The notes: generated from the letters alone by a model not told the origin. Counted from the first letter of the stretch, positions 35,143-49,540 are shown. The stretch: DNA of 64,000 nt from Colletes latitarsis (GCF_051014445.1 NW_027488379.1:1488001-1552000), one strand, 5' to 3'. Program-made: numbers and translations.

Positions 35143-36000
35143 TTTCGCATTTTTCGCATTCTTGTTGGCCAGATCCTGGCCTTTTTCTGGCTTGGACCAC
35201 GTGGTAATGTGGTACCACACCGAAACAGTCAATTAAACCTGGTTGCGAAAAATATTTTAGAGGATAACGCTGGTTATGTCTCGGTTAGGTCTGGTATTTG
35301 CATTCATCTGGGTCATACTTTCGCGTTTTTCTCATAGTTGTTGGCCAGATCCTGGGTTTTTTCTGGTTTGGATCCCGTAGTAATGTGGTTCCACACCGAA
35401 ACAGTCAATTAAACCTGGTTGCGATTAATATTTTAGAGGATAACGCCGGTTATGTCTCGGTTAGGTCTGGGATTTGCCCTCATCTGGATCGTACTTTCGC
35501 ATTTTTCGCATACTTGTTAGCCAGATCCTGGCCTCTTTCTGGTTTGGATCATCGCAGCAATGCGGTACCACACCGAAACAGACAATTATACCTGGTTGCG
35601 ATTAATATTTTAGGGGATAACGCCGGTTTTGTCTGGGTAAGGTCTGGTACTTGCCCTCATCTGGCTCGAACTTTCGCATTTTTCTCGTACTTGTTGGCCA
35701 GATCCTGGGCTTTATCTGGTTTGGATCAGGTAGTAATGAGGTTCCACACCGAAACAGTCAATTAAACTGGTTGCGATTAATATTTTAGAGGATAACGCCG
35801 GTTATGTCTCGGGTAGGTCTGGGATTTGCCCCCATCTGACTCGTACTTTCGCGTTTTTCTCATAGTTGTTGGCCAGATCCTGGGTTTTTTCTGGTTTGGA
35901 TCCCGTAGTAATGCGGTTCCACACCGAAACAGTCAATTGAACCTGGTTGCGATTAATATTTTAGAGGATAACGCCGGTTATGTCTCGGGTAGGTCTGGGA
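35130..36000 (+). repeat. Last family A monomers before the family switch
   Basis: About five family A monomers occur here. The last keeps the A-type GTCTCGGGTAGGTCTGGG block at about 35,983-36,000 and then continues as family B. No gene is present. Confidence 0.9.
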
Positions 36001-37205
36001 TTTGCTCTCATCAGGCTCATTCTTTCGCATATTTCTCATACTTGATGGCTAGATCCTGGGCTTTCTCTGGATTGCATCACGTAGTAATGAAGTACAACAC
36101 TGAAACAGTCAATTAAACCTGGTTTCCAACAATATTTTAGAGGACAACGCATGTTAGGTCTAGGTTAGGCCTGGGATTTGCTCTCATCAGGGTCATACGT
36201 TCGCAGTTTTAACATACATGTTGACCTGATCGAGGGTTTTTTCTGCTTTGGATCACGTAGTAATGTGGTACCACACTGAAACAGTCCATTAAACCCGGTT
36301 TGGATCAATATTTTTGAGGATAACGCATGTTAGGTCTAGGTTGGGCCGGGGATCCTCATCAGACTCATACTTTCGCATTCTTCACATACTTGTTGAACGG
36401 ATCCTGGGTTTTTACTGGTTTGGATCACGTAGTAATGTGGTACCACACTGAAACATTCAATTAAACCTGGTCTTGATAAATATTTTAAAGGATAACGCAT
36501 GTTAGGTCTGGGTTAGGTCTAGGATTTGCCCTCATCAGGCTCCTCCTTTCGCATATTTCTCATACTTCATGGCGGGATCCTGGGCTATTTCTGGATTGGA
36601 TCACATAGTAATGTGGTACCACACTGAAACAGTCAATTAAAGCTGGTTTTGATCAATATTTTAGAGAATAATTCATGTTAGGTCTAGGTTAGGTCAGGGA
36701 TTTGCTCTCATCAGGCTCATTCTTTCGCATATTTCTCATACTTGATGGCTAGATCCTGGGCATTTTCTGGATTGCATCACGTAGTAATGAAGTACAACAC
36801 TGAAACAGTCAATTAAACCTGGTTTCGCTCAATATTTTAGAGGATAACGCATGTTAGGTCTAGGTTAGGTCTGGGATTTGCTCTCATCAGGCTCATTCTT
36901 TCGCATATTTCTCATACTTGATGGCTGGATCCTGGGCTTTTTCTGGATTGCATCACGTAGTAATGTAGTACCACACTGAAACAGTCAATGAAACCTGGTT
37001 TCGATCAATATTTTAGAGGACAACGCAAGTTAGGTCTGGGATAGGTCTGGGATTTGCCCTCATCAGGCTCATACTTTCGCGTTTTTCACATACTTGTTGA
37101 ACTGATGCTGGGCTTTTTCTGGTTTGGATCACGTAGTAATGCGGTACCACACTGAAACAGTCGATTAAACCTGGTTTCGATCAATATTTTAGAGGATAAC
37201 GCATG

Positions 37206-37227
37206 TTAGGTCTGGGTTAGGTCTGGG
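37206..37227 (+). repeat. Perfect dimer of the 11-nt telomere-like motif
   Basis: Two adjacent exact copies of TTAGGTCTGGG. The same perfect dimer occurs at 38,439-38,460 and 41,961-41,982. Most other monomers differ by one or two bases, for example TTAGGTCTGGG followed by ATAGGTCTGGG, or TTAGGTCTAGG followed by TTAGGTCTGGG. Confidence 0.95.
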
Positions 37228-40200
37228 ATTTGCTCTCATCAGGCTCATTCTTTCGCATATTTCTCATACATGTAGAACAGATCCTGGGTTTTTTCTGTTT
37301 GGATCACGTAGTAATGTGGGACCACACTGAAACATTCAATTAAACCTGGTCTTGATAAATATTTTAGAGGATAACGCATGTTAGGTCTGGGCTAGGTCTA
37401 GGATTTGCCCTCATCAGGCTCATAATTTCGCGTTTTTCACATACTTGTTGAACAGATCCTGGGATATTTTCTGGTTTGGATCACATAGTAATGTGGTACC
37501 ACTCTGAGACAGTCGATTAAACCAGGTTTCGATCAATATTTTAGAGGATAACGCATGTTAGGTCTGGGTTAGGTCTAGGATTTGCCCTGATCAGGCTCAT
37601 ACTTTCCCATATTTCTCATACTTCATGACTAGATCCTGGGCTGTTTCTGGATTGTATCACGTAGTAATGTGGTACCACGCTGAAACAGTCAATTAAACCT
37701 GGTTTCGATCAATACTTTAGAGGATAACGCAAGTTAGGTCTGGGATAGGTCTAGGATTTGCCCTCATCAGGCTCTTACTTTCGCATATTTGTCATACTTC
37801 GTGGCTAGATGCTGGGCTATTTCTGGATTGGATCACATAGTAAAGTGGTACCACACTGAAACATTCAATGAAACCTGGTCTGGATAAATATTTTAGAGGA
37901 TGACGCATGTTAGGTCAAGGTTAGGTCTAAGATTTGCCCTGATCAGACTCATACTTTCGCATTCTTCACCTACTTGTTGAACGGATCCTGGGTTTTTTCT
38001 GGTTTGGATCACGTAGTAATGTGGGGCCACACTGAAACAGTCAATTAAACCTGGTTTCGATCAATATTTTAGAGAATAATTCATGTTAGGTCTAGGTTAG
38101 GTCTGGGATTTGCTCTCATCAGGCTCATTCTTTCGCATATTTCTCATACTTGATGGCTAGATCCTGGGCTTTTTCTGGATTGGATCACGTAGTAATGTGG
38201 GTCCACACTGAAACAATCAATTAAACCTGGTCTTGATAAATATTTTAGAGGATAGCGCATGTTAGGTCTGGGATAGGTCTGGGATTTGCCCTAATCAGAC
38301 TCATACTTTCGCACACTTCACATACTCGTTGAACTGATCCTGGGTTATTTTCTGGTTTGGATCACATAGTAATGTGGTACCACACTGAAACAGTCGATTA
38401 AACCAGGTTTCGATCAATATTTTTGAGGATAACGCATGTTAGGTCTGGGTTAGGTCTGGGATTTGCTCTCAACAGGCTCATTCTTTCGCATATTTCTCAT
38501 ACTTGATGGCTAGATCCTGGGCTTTTTCTGGATCGCATCACGTAGTAATGAAGTACAACACTGAAACAGTCAACTAAACCTGGTTTCCATCAATATTTTA
38601 GAGGACAACGCAAGTTAGGTGTGGGCTAGGTCTGGGATTTGCCCTCATCAGGCTCATACTTTCGGGTTTTTCACATACTTGTTGAACAGATCCTGGGTTT
38701 TTTCTGGTTTGGATCCCGTAGTAGTGTGGTACCACACTGAAACAGTCCATTAAACCTGGTTTCGCTCATTATTTTAGAGGATAACGCATGTTAGGTCTAG
38801 GTCAGGCCTGGGATTTTCACTCATCAGACTCATACTTTCGCATTCTTCACATACTTGTTGAACGGATCCTGGGGTTTTTCTGGTTTGGATCACGTAGTAA
38901 TGTGGGACCACACTGAAACAGTCAATTAACCCAGGTTTCGATCAATAATTTTGAGGATAACGCATGTTAGGTCTAGGTCAGGCCTGGGATTTTCACTCAT
39001 CAGACTCATACCTTCGCATTCTTCACATACTTGTTGAACGGATCCTGGGTTTTTTCTGGTTTGGATCACGTAGTAATATGGGTCCACACTGATACAATCA
39101 ACTAAACCTGGTCTTGATAAATATTTTAGAGGATAACGCATGTTAGATCTGGGATATGACTGGGATTTGCCCTCATCAGACTCATACTTTCGCACACTTC
39201 ACATACTCGTTGAACAGATCCTGGGTTATTTTCTGGTTTGGATCACATAGTAATGTGGTACCACACTGAAACAGTCGATTAAACCAGGTTTCGACCAATA
39301 TTTTTGAGGATAACGCATGTTAGGTCTAGGTTAGGCATGGGATTTTCACTCATCAGACTCATACTTTCGCATTCTTCACATACTTGTTGAACGGATCCTG
39401 GGTTTTTTCTGGTTTGGATCTCGTCGTAATGTGGGTCCACACTGAAACAATCAATTAAACCTGGTCTTGATAAATATTTTAGAGGATAACGCATGTTAGG
39501 TCTGGGATAGGTCTGGTATTTGCCCTCATCAGACTCATACTTTCGCATACTTCACATACTCGTTGAACAGATCCTGGGTTATTTTCTGGTTTGGATCACA
39601 TAGTAATGTGGTACCACTCAGAAACAGTCGATTAAACCAGGTTTCGATCAATATTTTTGAGGATAACGCATGTTAGGTCTAGGTTAGGTCTAAGATTTGC
39701 CCTGATCAGACTCATACTTTCGCATTCTTCACCTACTTGTTGAACGGATCCTGGGTTTTTTCTGGTTTGGATCACGTAGTAATGTGGGCCACACTGAAAC
39801 AGTCAATTAAACCTGGTTTCCATCAATATTTTAGAGGACAACGCAAGTTAGGTCTAGGTAAGGCCTGAGATTTTCACTGATCAGACTCATACATTCGCAT
39901 TCTTCACATACTTGTTGAACGGATCCTGGGTTTTTTCTGGTTTGGATCACGTAGTAATGTGGTACCACACTGAAACGTTCAACTAACCTCGTTTCGATCA
40001 ATATTTTGGAGGATAACGCAAGTTAGGTCTGGGATAGGTCTGGGATTTGCTCTCATCAGGCTCATTCTTTCGCATATTTCTCATACTTGATGGCTAGATC
40101 CTGAGCTTTTTCTGGATTGCATCACGTAGTAATGAAGTACAACACTGAAACAGTCAATTAAACCTGGTTTCCATCAATATTTTAGAGGACAACGCAAGTT

Positions 40201-40741
40201 AGGTCTGGGATAGGTCTGGGATTTGCCTTCATCAGGCTCATACTTTCGCGTTTTTCACATACTTGTTGAACTGATCCTGGGTTTTTTCTGGTTTGGATCA
40301 CGTAGTAATGCGGTACCACACTGAAACAGTCGATTAAACCTGGTTTCGATCAATATTTTAGAGGATAACGCAAGTTAGGTCTGGGATAGGTCTGGGATTT
40401 GACCTCGTCAGACTCATACTTTAGCACCCTTCACATACTCGTTGAACAGATCCTGGGTTATTTTCTGGTTTGGATCACATAGTAATATGGTACCACACTG
40501 AGACAGTCGATTGAACCAGGTTTCGATCAATATTTTTGAGGATAACGCATGTTAGGTGTAGGTTAGGCCTGGGATTTTCACTCATCAGACTCATACTTTC
40601 GCATTCTTCACATACTTGTTGAACGGATCCTGGGTTTTTTCAGGTTTGGATCACGTAGTAATGTGGGACCACACTGAAACAGTCAATTAAACCTGGTTTC
40701 GATCAATATTTTAGAGAATAAATCATGTTAGGTCTAGGTTA
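37220..40741 (+). repeat. Higher-order repeat H1, copy 1 (3,522 bp, 20 monomers)
   Basis: Twenty monomers that differ from one another recur as a unit 3,522 bp downstream with very few changes. One is ATACATGTAGAAC at 37,266, which reads ATACATGCAGAAC in copies 2 and 3. The left limit is approximate: similarity is lost just upstream of 37,220. Confidence 0.92.
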
Positions 40742-43700
40742 GGTCTGGGATTTGCTCTCATCAGGCTCATTCTTTCGCATATTTCTCATACATGCAGAAC
40801 AGATCCTGGGTTTTTTCTGTTTGGATCACGTAGTAATGTGGGACCACACTGAAACATTCAATTAAACCTGGTCTTGATAAATATTTTAGAGGATAACGCA
40901 TGTTAGGTCTGGGCTAGGTCTAGGATTTGCCCTCATCAGGCTCATAATTTCGCGTTTTTCACATACTTGTTGAACAGATCCTGGGATATTTTCTGGTTTG
41001 GATCACATAGTAATGTGGTACCACTCTGAGACAGTCGATTAAACCAGGTTTCGATCAATATTTTAGAGGATAACGCATGTTAGGTCTGGGTTAGGTCTAG
41101 GATTTGCCCTGATCAGGCTCATACTTTCCCATATTTCTCATACTTCATGACTAGATCCTGGGCTGTTTCTGGATTGTATCACGTAGTAATGTGGTACCAC
41201 GCTGAAACAGTCAATTAAACCTGGTTTCGATCAATACTTTAGAGGATAACGCAAGTTAGGTCTGGGATAGGTCTAGGATTTGCCCTCATCAGGCTCTTAC
41301 TTTCGCATATTTGTCATACTTCGTGGCTAGATGCTGGGCTATTTCTGGATTGGATCACATAGTAAAGTGGTACCACACTGAAACATTCAATGAAACCTGG
41401 TCTGGATAAATATTTTAGAGGATGACGCATGTTAGGTCAAGGTTAGGTCTAAGATTTGCCCTGATCAGACTCATACTTTCGCATTCTTCACCTACTTGTT
41501 GAACGGATCCTGGGTTTTTTCTGGTTTGGATCACGTAGTAATGTGGGGCCACACTGAAACAGTCAATTAAACCTGGTTTCGATCAATATTTTAGAGAATA
41601 ATTCATGTTAGGTCTAGGTTAGGTCTGGGATTTGCTCTCATCAGGCTCATTCTTTCGCATATTTCTCATACTTGATGGCTAGATCCTGGGCTTTTTCTGG
41701 ATTGGATCACGTAGTAATGTGGGTCCACACTGAAACAATCAATTAAACCTGGTCTTGATAAATATTTTAGAGGATAGCGCATGTTAGGTCTGGGATAGGT
41801 CTGGGATTTGCCCTAATCAGACTCATACTTTCGCACACTTCACATACTCGTTGAACTGATCCTGGGTTATTTTCTGGTTTGGATCACATAGTAATGTGGT
41901 ACCACACTGAAACAGTCGATTAAACCAGGTTTCGATCAATATTTTTGAGGATAACGCATGTTAGGTCTGGGTTAGGTCTGGGATTTGCTCTCAACAGGCT
42001 CATTCTTTCGCATATTTCTCATACTTGATGGCTAGATCCTGGGCTTTTTCTGGATCGCATCACGTAGTAATGAAGTACAACACTGAAACAGTCAACTAAA
42101 CCTGGTTTCCATCAATATTTTAGAGGACAACGCAAGTTAGGTGTGGGCTAGGTCTGGGATTTGCCCTCATCAGGCTCATACTTTCGGGTTTTTCACATAC
42201 TTGTTGAACAGATCCTGGGTTTTTTCTGGTTTGGATCCCGTAGTAGTGTGGTACCACACTGAAACAGTCCATTAAACCTGGTTTCGCTCATTATTTTAGA
42301 GGATAACGCATGTTAGGTCTAGGTCAGGCCTGGGATTTTCACTCATCAGACTCATACTTTCGCATTCTTCACATACTTGTTGAACGGATCCTGGGGTTTT
42401 TCTGGTTTGGATCACGTAGTAATGTGGGACCACACTGAAACAGTCAATTAACCCAGGTTTCGATCAATAATTTTGAGGATAACGCATGTTAGGTCTAGGT
42501 CAGGCCTGGGATTTTCACTCATCAGACTCATACCTTCGCATTCTTCACATACTTGTTGAACGGATCCTGGGTTTTTTCTGGTTTGGATCACGTAGTAATA
42601 TGGGTCCACACTGATACAATCAACTAAACCTGGTCTTGATAAATATTTTAGAGGATAACGCATGTTAGATCTGGGATATGACTGGGATTTGCCCTCATCA
42701 GACTCATACTTTCGCACACTTCACATACTCGTTGAACAGATCCTGGGTTATTTTCTGGTTTGGATCACATAGTAATGTGGTACCACACTGAAACAGTCGA
42801 TTAAACCAGGTTTCGACCAATATTTTTGAGGATAACGCATGTTAGGTCTAGGTTAGGCATGGGATTTTCACTCATCAGACTCATACTTTCGCATTCTTCA
42901 CATACTTGTTGAACGGATCCTGGGTTTTTTCTGGTTTGGATCTCGTCGTAATGTGGGTCCACACTGAAACAATCAATTAAACCTGGTCTTGATAAATATT
43001 TTAGAGGATAACGCATGTTAGGTCTGGGATAGGTCTGGTATTTGCCCTCATCAGACTCATACTTTCGCATACTTCACATACTCGTTGAACAGATCCTGGG
43101 TTATTTTCTGGTTTGGATCACATAGTAATGTGGTACCACTCAGAAACAGTCGATTAAACCAGGTTTCGATCAATATTTTTGAGGATAACGCATGTTAGGT
43201 CTAGGTTAGGTCTAAGATTTGCCCTGATCAGACTCATACTTTCGCATTCTTCACCTACTTGTTGAACGGATCCTGGGTTTTTTCTGGTTTGGATCACGTA
43301 GTAATGTGGGCCACACTGAAACAGTCAATTAAACCTGGTTTCCATCAATATTTTAGAGGACAACGCAAGTTAGGTCTAGGTAAGGCCTGAGATTTTCACT
43401 GATCAGACTCATACATTCGCATTCTTCACATACTTGTTGAACGGATCCTGGGTTTTTTCTGGTTTGGATCACGTAGTAATGTGGTACCACACTGAAACGT
43501 TCAACTAACCTCGTTTCGATCAATATTTTGGAGGATAACGCAAGTTAGGTCTGGGATAGGTCTGGGATTTGCTCTCATCAGGCTCATTCTTTCGCATATT
43601 TCTCATACTTGATGGCTAGATCCTGAGCTTTTTCTGGATTGCATCACGTAGTAATGAAGTACAACACTGAAACAGTCAATTAAACCTGGTTTCCATCAAT

Positions 43701-44263
43701 ATTTTAGAGGACAACGCAAGTTAGGTCTGGGATAGGTCTGGGATTTGCCTTCATCAGGCTCATACTTTCGCGTTTTTCACATACTTGTTGAACTGATCCT
43801 GGGTTTTTTCTGGTTTGGATCACGTAGTAATGCGGTACCACACTGAAACAGTCGATTAAACCTGGTTTCGATCAATATTTTAGAGGATAACGCAAGTTAG
43901 GTCTGGGATAGGTCTGGGATTTGACCTCGTCAGACTCATACTTTAGCACCCTTCACATACTCGTTGAACAGATCCTGGGTTATTTTCTGGTTTGGATCAC
44001 ATAGTAATATGGTACCACACTGAGACAGTCGATTGAACCAGGTTTCGATCAATATTTTTGAGGATAACGCATGTTAGGTGTAGGTTAGGCCTGGGATTTT
44101 CACTCATCAGACTCATACTTTCGCATTCTTCACATACTTGTTGAACGGATCCTGGGTTTTTTCAGGTTTGGATCACGTAGTAATGTGGGACCACACTGAA
44201 ACAGTCAATTAAACCTGGTTTCGATCAATATTTTAGAGAATAAATCATGTTAGGTCTAGGTTA
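40742..44263 (+). repeat. Higher-order repeat H1, copy 2 (3,522 bp)
   Basis: Near-identical to copy 1 over its whole length, with no monomer gained or lost. Confidence 0.92.
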
Positions 44264-47081
44264 GGTCTGGGATTTGCTCTCATCAGGCTCATTCTTTCGC
44301 ATATTTCTCATACATGCAGAACAGATCCTGGGTTTTTTCTGTTTGGATCACGTAGTAATGTGGGACCACACTGAAACATTCAATTAAACCTGGTCTTGAT
44401 AAATATTTTAGAGGATAACGCATGTTAGGTCTGGGCTAGGTCTAGGATTTGCCCTCATCAGGCTCATAATTTCGCGTTTTTCACATACTTGTTGAACAGA
44501 TCCTGGGATATTTTCTGGTTTGGATCACATAGTAATGTGGTACCACTCTGAGACAGTCGATTAAACCAGGTTTCGATCAATATTTTAGAGGATAACGCAT
44601 GTTAGGTCTGGGTTAGGTCTAGGATTTGCCCTGATCAGGCTCATACTTTCCCATATTTCTCATACTTCATGACTAGATCCTGGGCTGTTTCTGGATTGTA
44701 TCACGTAGTAATGTGGTACCACGCTGAAACAGTCAATTAAACCTGGTTTCGATCAATACTTTAGAGGATAACGCAAGTTAGGTCTGGGATAGGTCTAGGA
44801 TTTGCCCTCATCAGGCTCTTACTTTCGCATATTTGTCATACTTCGTGGCTAGATGCTGGGCTATTTCTGGATTGGATCACATAGTAAAGTGGTACCACAC
44901 TGAAACATTCAATGAAACCTGGTCTGGATAAATATTTTAGAGGATGACGCATGTTAGGTCAAGGTTAGGTCTAAGATTTGCCCTGATCAGACTCATACTT
45001 TCGCATTCTTCACCTACTTGTTGAACGGATCCTGGGTTTTTTCTGGTTTGGATCACGTAGTAATGTGGGGCCACACTGAAACAGTCAATTAGACCTGGTT
45101 TCGATCAATATTTTAGAGAATAATTCATGTTAGGTCTAGGTTAGGTCTGGGATTTGCTCTCATCAGGCTCATTCTTTCGCATATTTCTCATACTTGATGG
45201 CTAGATCCTGGGCTTTTTCTGGATTGGATCACGTAGTAATGTGGGTCCACACTGAAACAATCAATTAAACCTGGTCTTGATAAATATTTTAGGGGATAAC
45301 GCATGTTAGGTCTGGGATAGGTCTGGTATTTGCCCTCATCAGACTCATACTTTCGCATACTTCACATACTCGTTGAACAGATCCTGGGTTATTTTCTGGT
45401 TTGGATCACATAGTAATGTGGTACCACTCAGAAACAGTCGATTAAACCAGGTTTCGATCAATATTTTTGAGGATAACGCATGTTAGGTCTAGGTTAGGTC
45501 TAAGATTTGCCCTGATCAGACTCATACTTTCGCATTCTTCACCTACTTGTTGAACGGATCCTGGGTTTTTTCTGGTTTGGATCACGTAGTAGTGTGGGGC
45601 CACACTGAAACAGTCAATTAAACCTGGTTTCCATCAATATTTTAGAGGACAACGCAAGTTAGGTCTAGGTAAGGCCTGAGATTTTCACTGATCAGACTCA
45701 TACATTCGCATTCTTCACATACTTGTTGAACGGATCCTGGGTTTTTTCTGGTTTGGATCACGTAGTAATGTGGTACCACACTGAAACATTCAACTAACCT
45801 CGTTTCGATCAATATTTTGGAGGATAACGCAAGTTAGGTCTGGGATAGGTCTGGGATTTGCTCTCATCAGGCTCATTCTTTCGCATATTTCTCATACTTG
45901 ATGGCTAGATCCTGGGCTTTTTCTGGATCGCATCACGTAGTAATGAAGTACAACACTGAAACAGTCAACTAAACCTGGTTTCCATCAATATTTTAGAGGA
46001 CAACGCAAGTTAGGTGTGGGATAGGTCTGGGATTTGCCCTCATCAGGCTCATACTTTCGGGTTTTTCACATACTTGTTGAACAGATCCTGGGTTTTTTCT
46101 GGTTTGGATCCCGTAGTAGTGTGGTACCACACTGAAACAGTCCATTAAACCTGGTTTCGCTCATTATTTTAGAGGATAACGCATGTTAGGTCTAGGTCAG
46201 GCCTGGGATTTTCACTCATCAGACTCATACTTTCGCATTCTTCACATACTTGTTGAACGGATCCTGGGGTTTTTCTGGTTTGGATCACGTAGTAATGTGG
46301 GACCACACTGAAACAGTCAATTAACCCAGGTTTCGATCAATAATTTTGAGGATAACGCATGTTAGGTCTAGGTCAGGCCTGGGATTTTCACTCATCAGAC
46401 TCATACCTTCGCATTCTTCACATACTTGTTGAACGGATCCTGGGTTTTTTCTGGTTTGGATCACGTAGTAATATGGGTCCACACTGATACAATCAACTAA
46501 ACCTGGTCTTGATAAATATTTTAGAGGATAACGCATGTTAGATCTGGGATATGACTGGGATTTGCCCTCATCAGACTCATACTTTCGCACACTTCACATA
46601 CTCGTTGAACAGATCCTGGGTTATTTTCTGGTTTGGATCACATAGTAATGTGGTACCACACTGAAACAGTCGATTAAACCAGGTTTCGACCAATATTTTT
46701 GAGGATAACGCATGTTAGGTCTAGGTTAGGCATGGGATTTTCACTCATCAGACTCATACTTTCGCATTCTTCACATACTTGTTGAACGGATCCTGGGTGT
46801 TTTCTGGTTTGGATCTCGTCGTAATGTGGGTCCACACTGAAACAATCAATTAAACCTGGTCTTGATAAATATTTTAGAGGATAACGCATGTTAGGTCTGG
46901 GATAGGTCTGGTATTTGCCCTCATCAGACTCATACTTTCGCATACTTCACATACTCGTTGAACAGATCCTGGGTTATTTTCTGGTTTGGATCACATAGTA
47001 ATGTGGTACCACTCAGAAACAGTCGATTAAACCAGGTTTCGATCAATATTTTTGAGGATAACGCATGTTAGGTCTAGGTTA
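44264..47081 (+). repeat. Higher-order repeat H1, copy 3, rearranged and truncated
   Basis: The first kilobase follows copy 2. At about 45,285 the sequence switches to the part of the unit found at 43.0-43.6 kb in copy 2. At about 45,895 it switches back to the part found at 42.03 kb. The result is an offset of 3,873 from copy 2 (22 monomers) thereafter. Similarity to the H1 unit is lost near 47,082. Confidence 0.88.
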
Positions 47082-49526
47082 GGCTTGGGATTTTCACTCA
47101 TCAGACTCATACCTTCGCATTCTTCACATACTTGTTGAACTGATCCTGGGCTTTTTCTGGTTTGGATCACGCAGTAATGTGGTTCCACACTGAAACAGTC
47201 GGTTAAACCTAGTTTCGATCAATATTTTGGAGGATAACGCAAGTTAGGTCTGGGATAGGTCTGGGATTTGCCCTCATCAGACTCATACTTACGCACACTT
47301 CACATACTCGTTGAACAGATCCTGGGTTTTTTCTGGTTTGGATCACGTAGTAATGTGGTACCACACTGAAACAGTCGATTAAACCTGGTTTCGATCAATA
47401 TTTTAGAGGAAAACGCAAGTTAAGTCTGGGATTGGTCTGGGATTTGACCTCATCAGACTCATACTTTCGCATATTTCTCATACTTCATGGCTAGATCCTG
47501 GGCTATTTCTGGATTGGATCACGTAGTAATGTGGTACCACACTGAAACAGTCAATTAAACCTGGTTTCGATCAATATTTTAGAGGATAACGCATGTTAGG
47601 TCTGGGTTAGGTCTAGGATTTGCCCTCATCAGGCTCATACTTTCCCATATTTCTCATACTTCATGGCTAGATCCTGGGCTGTTTCTGGATTGTATCACGT
47701 AGTAATGTGGTACCACGCTGAAACAGTCAATTAAACCTGGTTTCGATCAATACTTTAGAGGATAACGCAAGTTAGGTCTGGGATAGGTCTAGGATTTGCC
47801 CTCATCAGGCTCTTACTTTCGCATATTTGTCATACTTCGTGGCTAGATGCTGGGCTATTTCTGGATTGGATCACATAGTAAAGTGGTACCACACTGAAAC
47901 AGTCAATTAAACCTGGTTTCGATCAATATTTTAGAGGATAACGCAAGTTAGGTCTGGGATAGGTCTGGGATTTGCCCTCATCAGACTCATACTTTCGCAT
48001 TTTTCACATACTTGTTGAACGGATCCTGGGGTTTTTCTGGTTTGGATCACGTAGTAATGTGGGACCACACTGAAACAGTCAATTAACCCAGGTTTCGATC
48101 AATACTTTAGAGGATAACGCAAGTTAGGTCTGGGATAGGTCTAGGATTTGCCCTCATCAGGCTCTTACTTTCGCATATTTGTCATACTTCGTGGCTAGAT
48201 GCTGGGCTATTTCTGGATTGGATCACATAGTAAAGTGGTACCACACTGAAACAGTCAATTAAACCTGGTTTCGATCAATATTTTAGAGGATAACGCAAGT
48301 TAGGTCTGGGATATGACTGGGATTTGCCCTCATCAGACTCATACTTTCGCACACTTCACATACTCGTTGAACAGATCCTGGGTTATTTTCTGGTTTGGAT
48401 CACATAGTAATGTGGTTCCACACTGAAACAGTCGGTTAAACCTAGTTTCGATCAATATTTTAGAGGATAACGCAAGTTAGGTCTGGGATAGGTCTGGGAT
48501 TTGCCCTCATCAGACTCATACTTACGCACACTTCACATACTCGTTGAACAGATCCTGGGTTATTTTCTGGTTTGGATCACATAGTAATGTGGTACCACTC
48601 TGAAACAGTCGATTAAACCTGGTTTCGATCAATATTTTTGAGGATAACGCATGTTAGGTCTAGGTTAGGCTTGGGATTTTCACTCATCAGACTCATACCT
48701 TCGCATTCTTCACATACTTGTTGAACTGATCCTGGGTTTTTTCTGGTTTGGATCACGTAGTAATGTGGTTCCACACTGAAACAGTCGGTTAAACCTAGTT
48801 TCGATCAATATTTTAGAGGATAACGCAAGTTAGGTCTGGGATAGGTCTGGGATTTGCCCTCATCAGACTCATACTTACGCATTCTTCACATACTTGTTGA
48901 ACTGATCCTGGGTTTTTTTTGGTTTGGATCACGTAGTAATGTGGTTCCACACTGAAACAGTCGGTTAAACCTAGTTTCGATCAATATTTTAGAGGATAAC
49001 GCAAGTTAGGTCTGGGATAGGTCTGGGATTTGCCATCATCATACTTACGCACACTTCACATACTTGTTGAACAGATCCTGGGTTTTTTCTGGTTTGGATC
49101 ACTAAGTAGTGTGGTACCACACTGAAACAGTCCATTAAACCTGGTTTCGCTCAATATTTTAGAGGATAACGCATGTTAGGTCTAGGTTAGGTCTGGGATT
49201 TGCTCTCATCAGGCTCATTCTTTCGCATATTTCTCATACTTGATGGCTAGATCCTGGGCTTTTTCTGGATTGGATCACGTAGTAATGTGGTACCACACTG
49301 AAACAGTCAATTAAACCTGGTTTCGATCAATATTTTAGAGGATAACGCATGTTAGGTCTGGGTTAGGTCTAGGATTTGCCCTCATCAGGCTCATACTTTC
49401 GCATATTTCTCATACTGCATGGCTAGATCCTGGGCTATTTCTGGATTGGGTCACGTAGTAAGGTGGTACCACACTGAAACATTCAATGAAACCTGGTCTG
49501 GATAAATATTTTAGAGGATAACGCAA

Positions 49527-49540
49527 GTTAGGTCTGGGAT
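49527..49540 (+). repeat. Target-site duplication, left copy (retroelement copy 3)
   Basis: GTTAGGTCTGGGAT is repeated at 49,967-49,980 and contains a complete telomere-like TTAGGTCTGGG. Two preceding A bases are shared with the A run, so the duplication is 14-16 bp. Confidence 0.94.

Larger units (their letters stand above)
36001..49540 (+). repeat. Satellite family B, 176-bp tandem monomers
   Basis: The period and orientation are those of family A, but the bases are diagnostic of a second family. It reads GATCAATATTTTAGAGG, GATAACGCATGTTAGG or GATAACGCAAGTTAGG, CTCATCAGACTCATACTTTC, then TTCACATACTTGTTGAAC or TTCTCATACTTGATGGCTAG, and GGTTTCGATC before the next unit. The telomere-like dimer is better preserved than in family A. 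Stretches 36,001-37,219 and 47,082-49,540 are irregular mixtures of family B variants. The part between is a clean higher-order repeat. No gene is seen. Confidence 0.96.
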
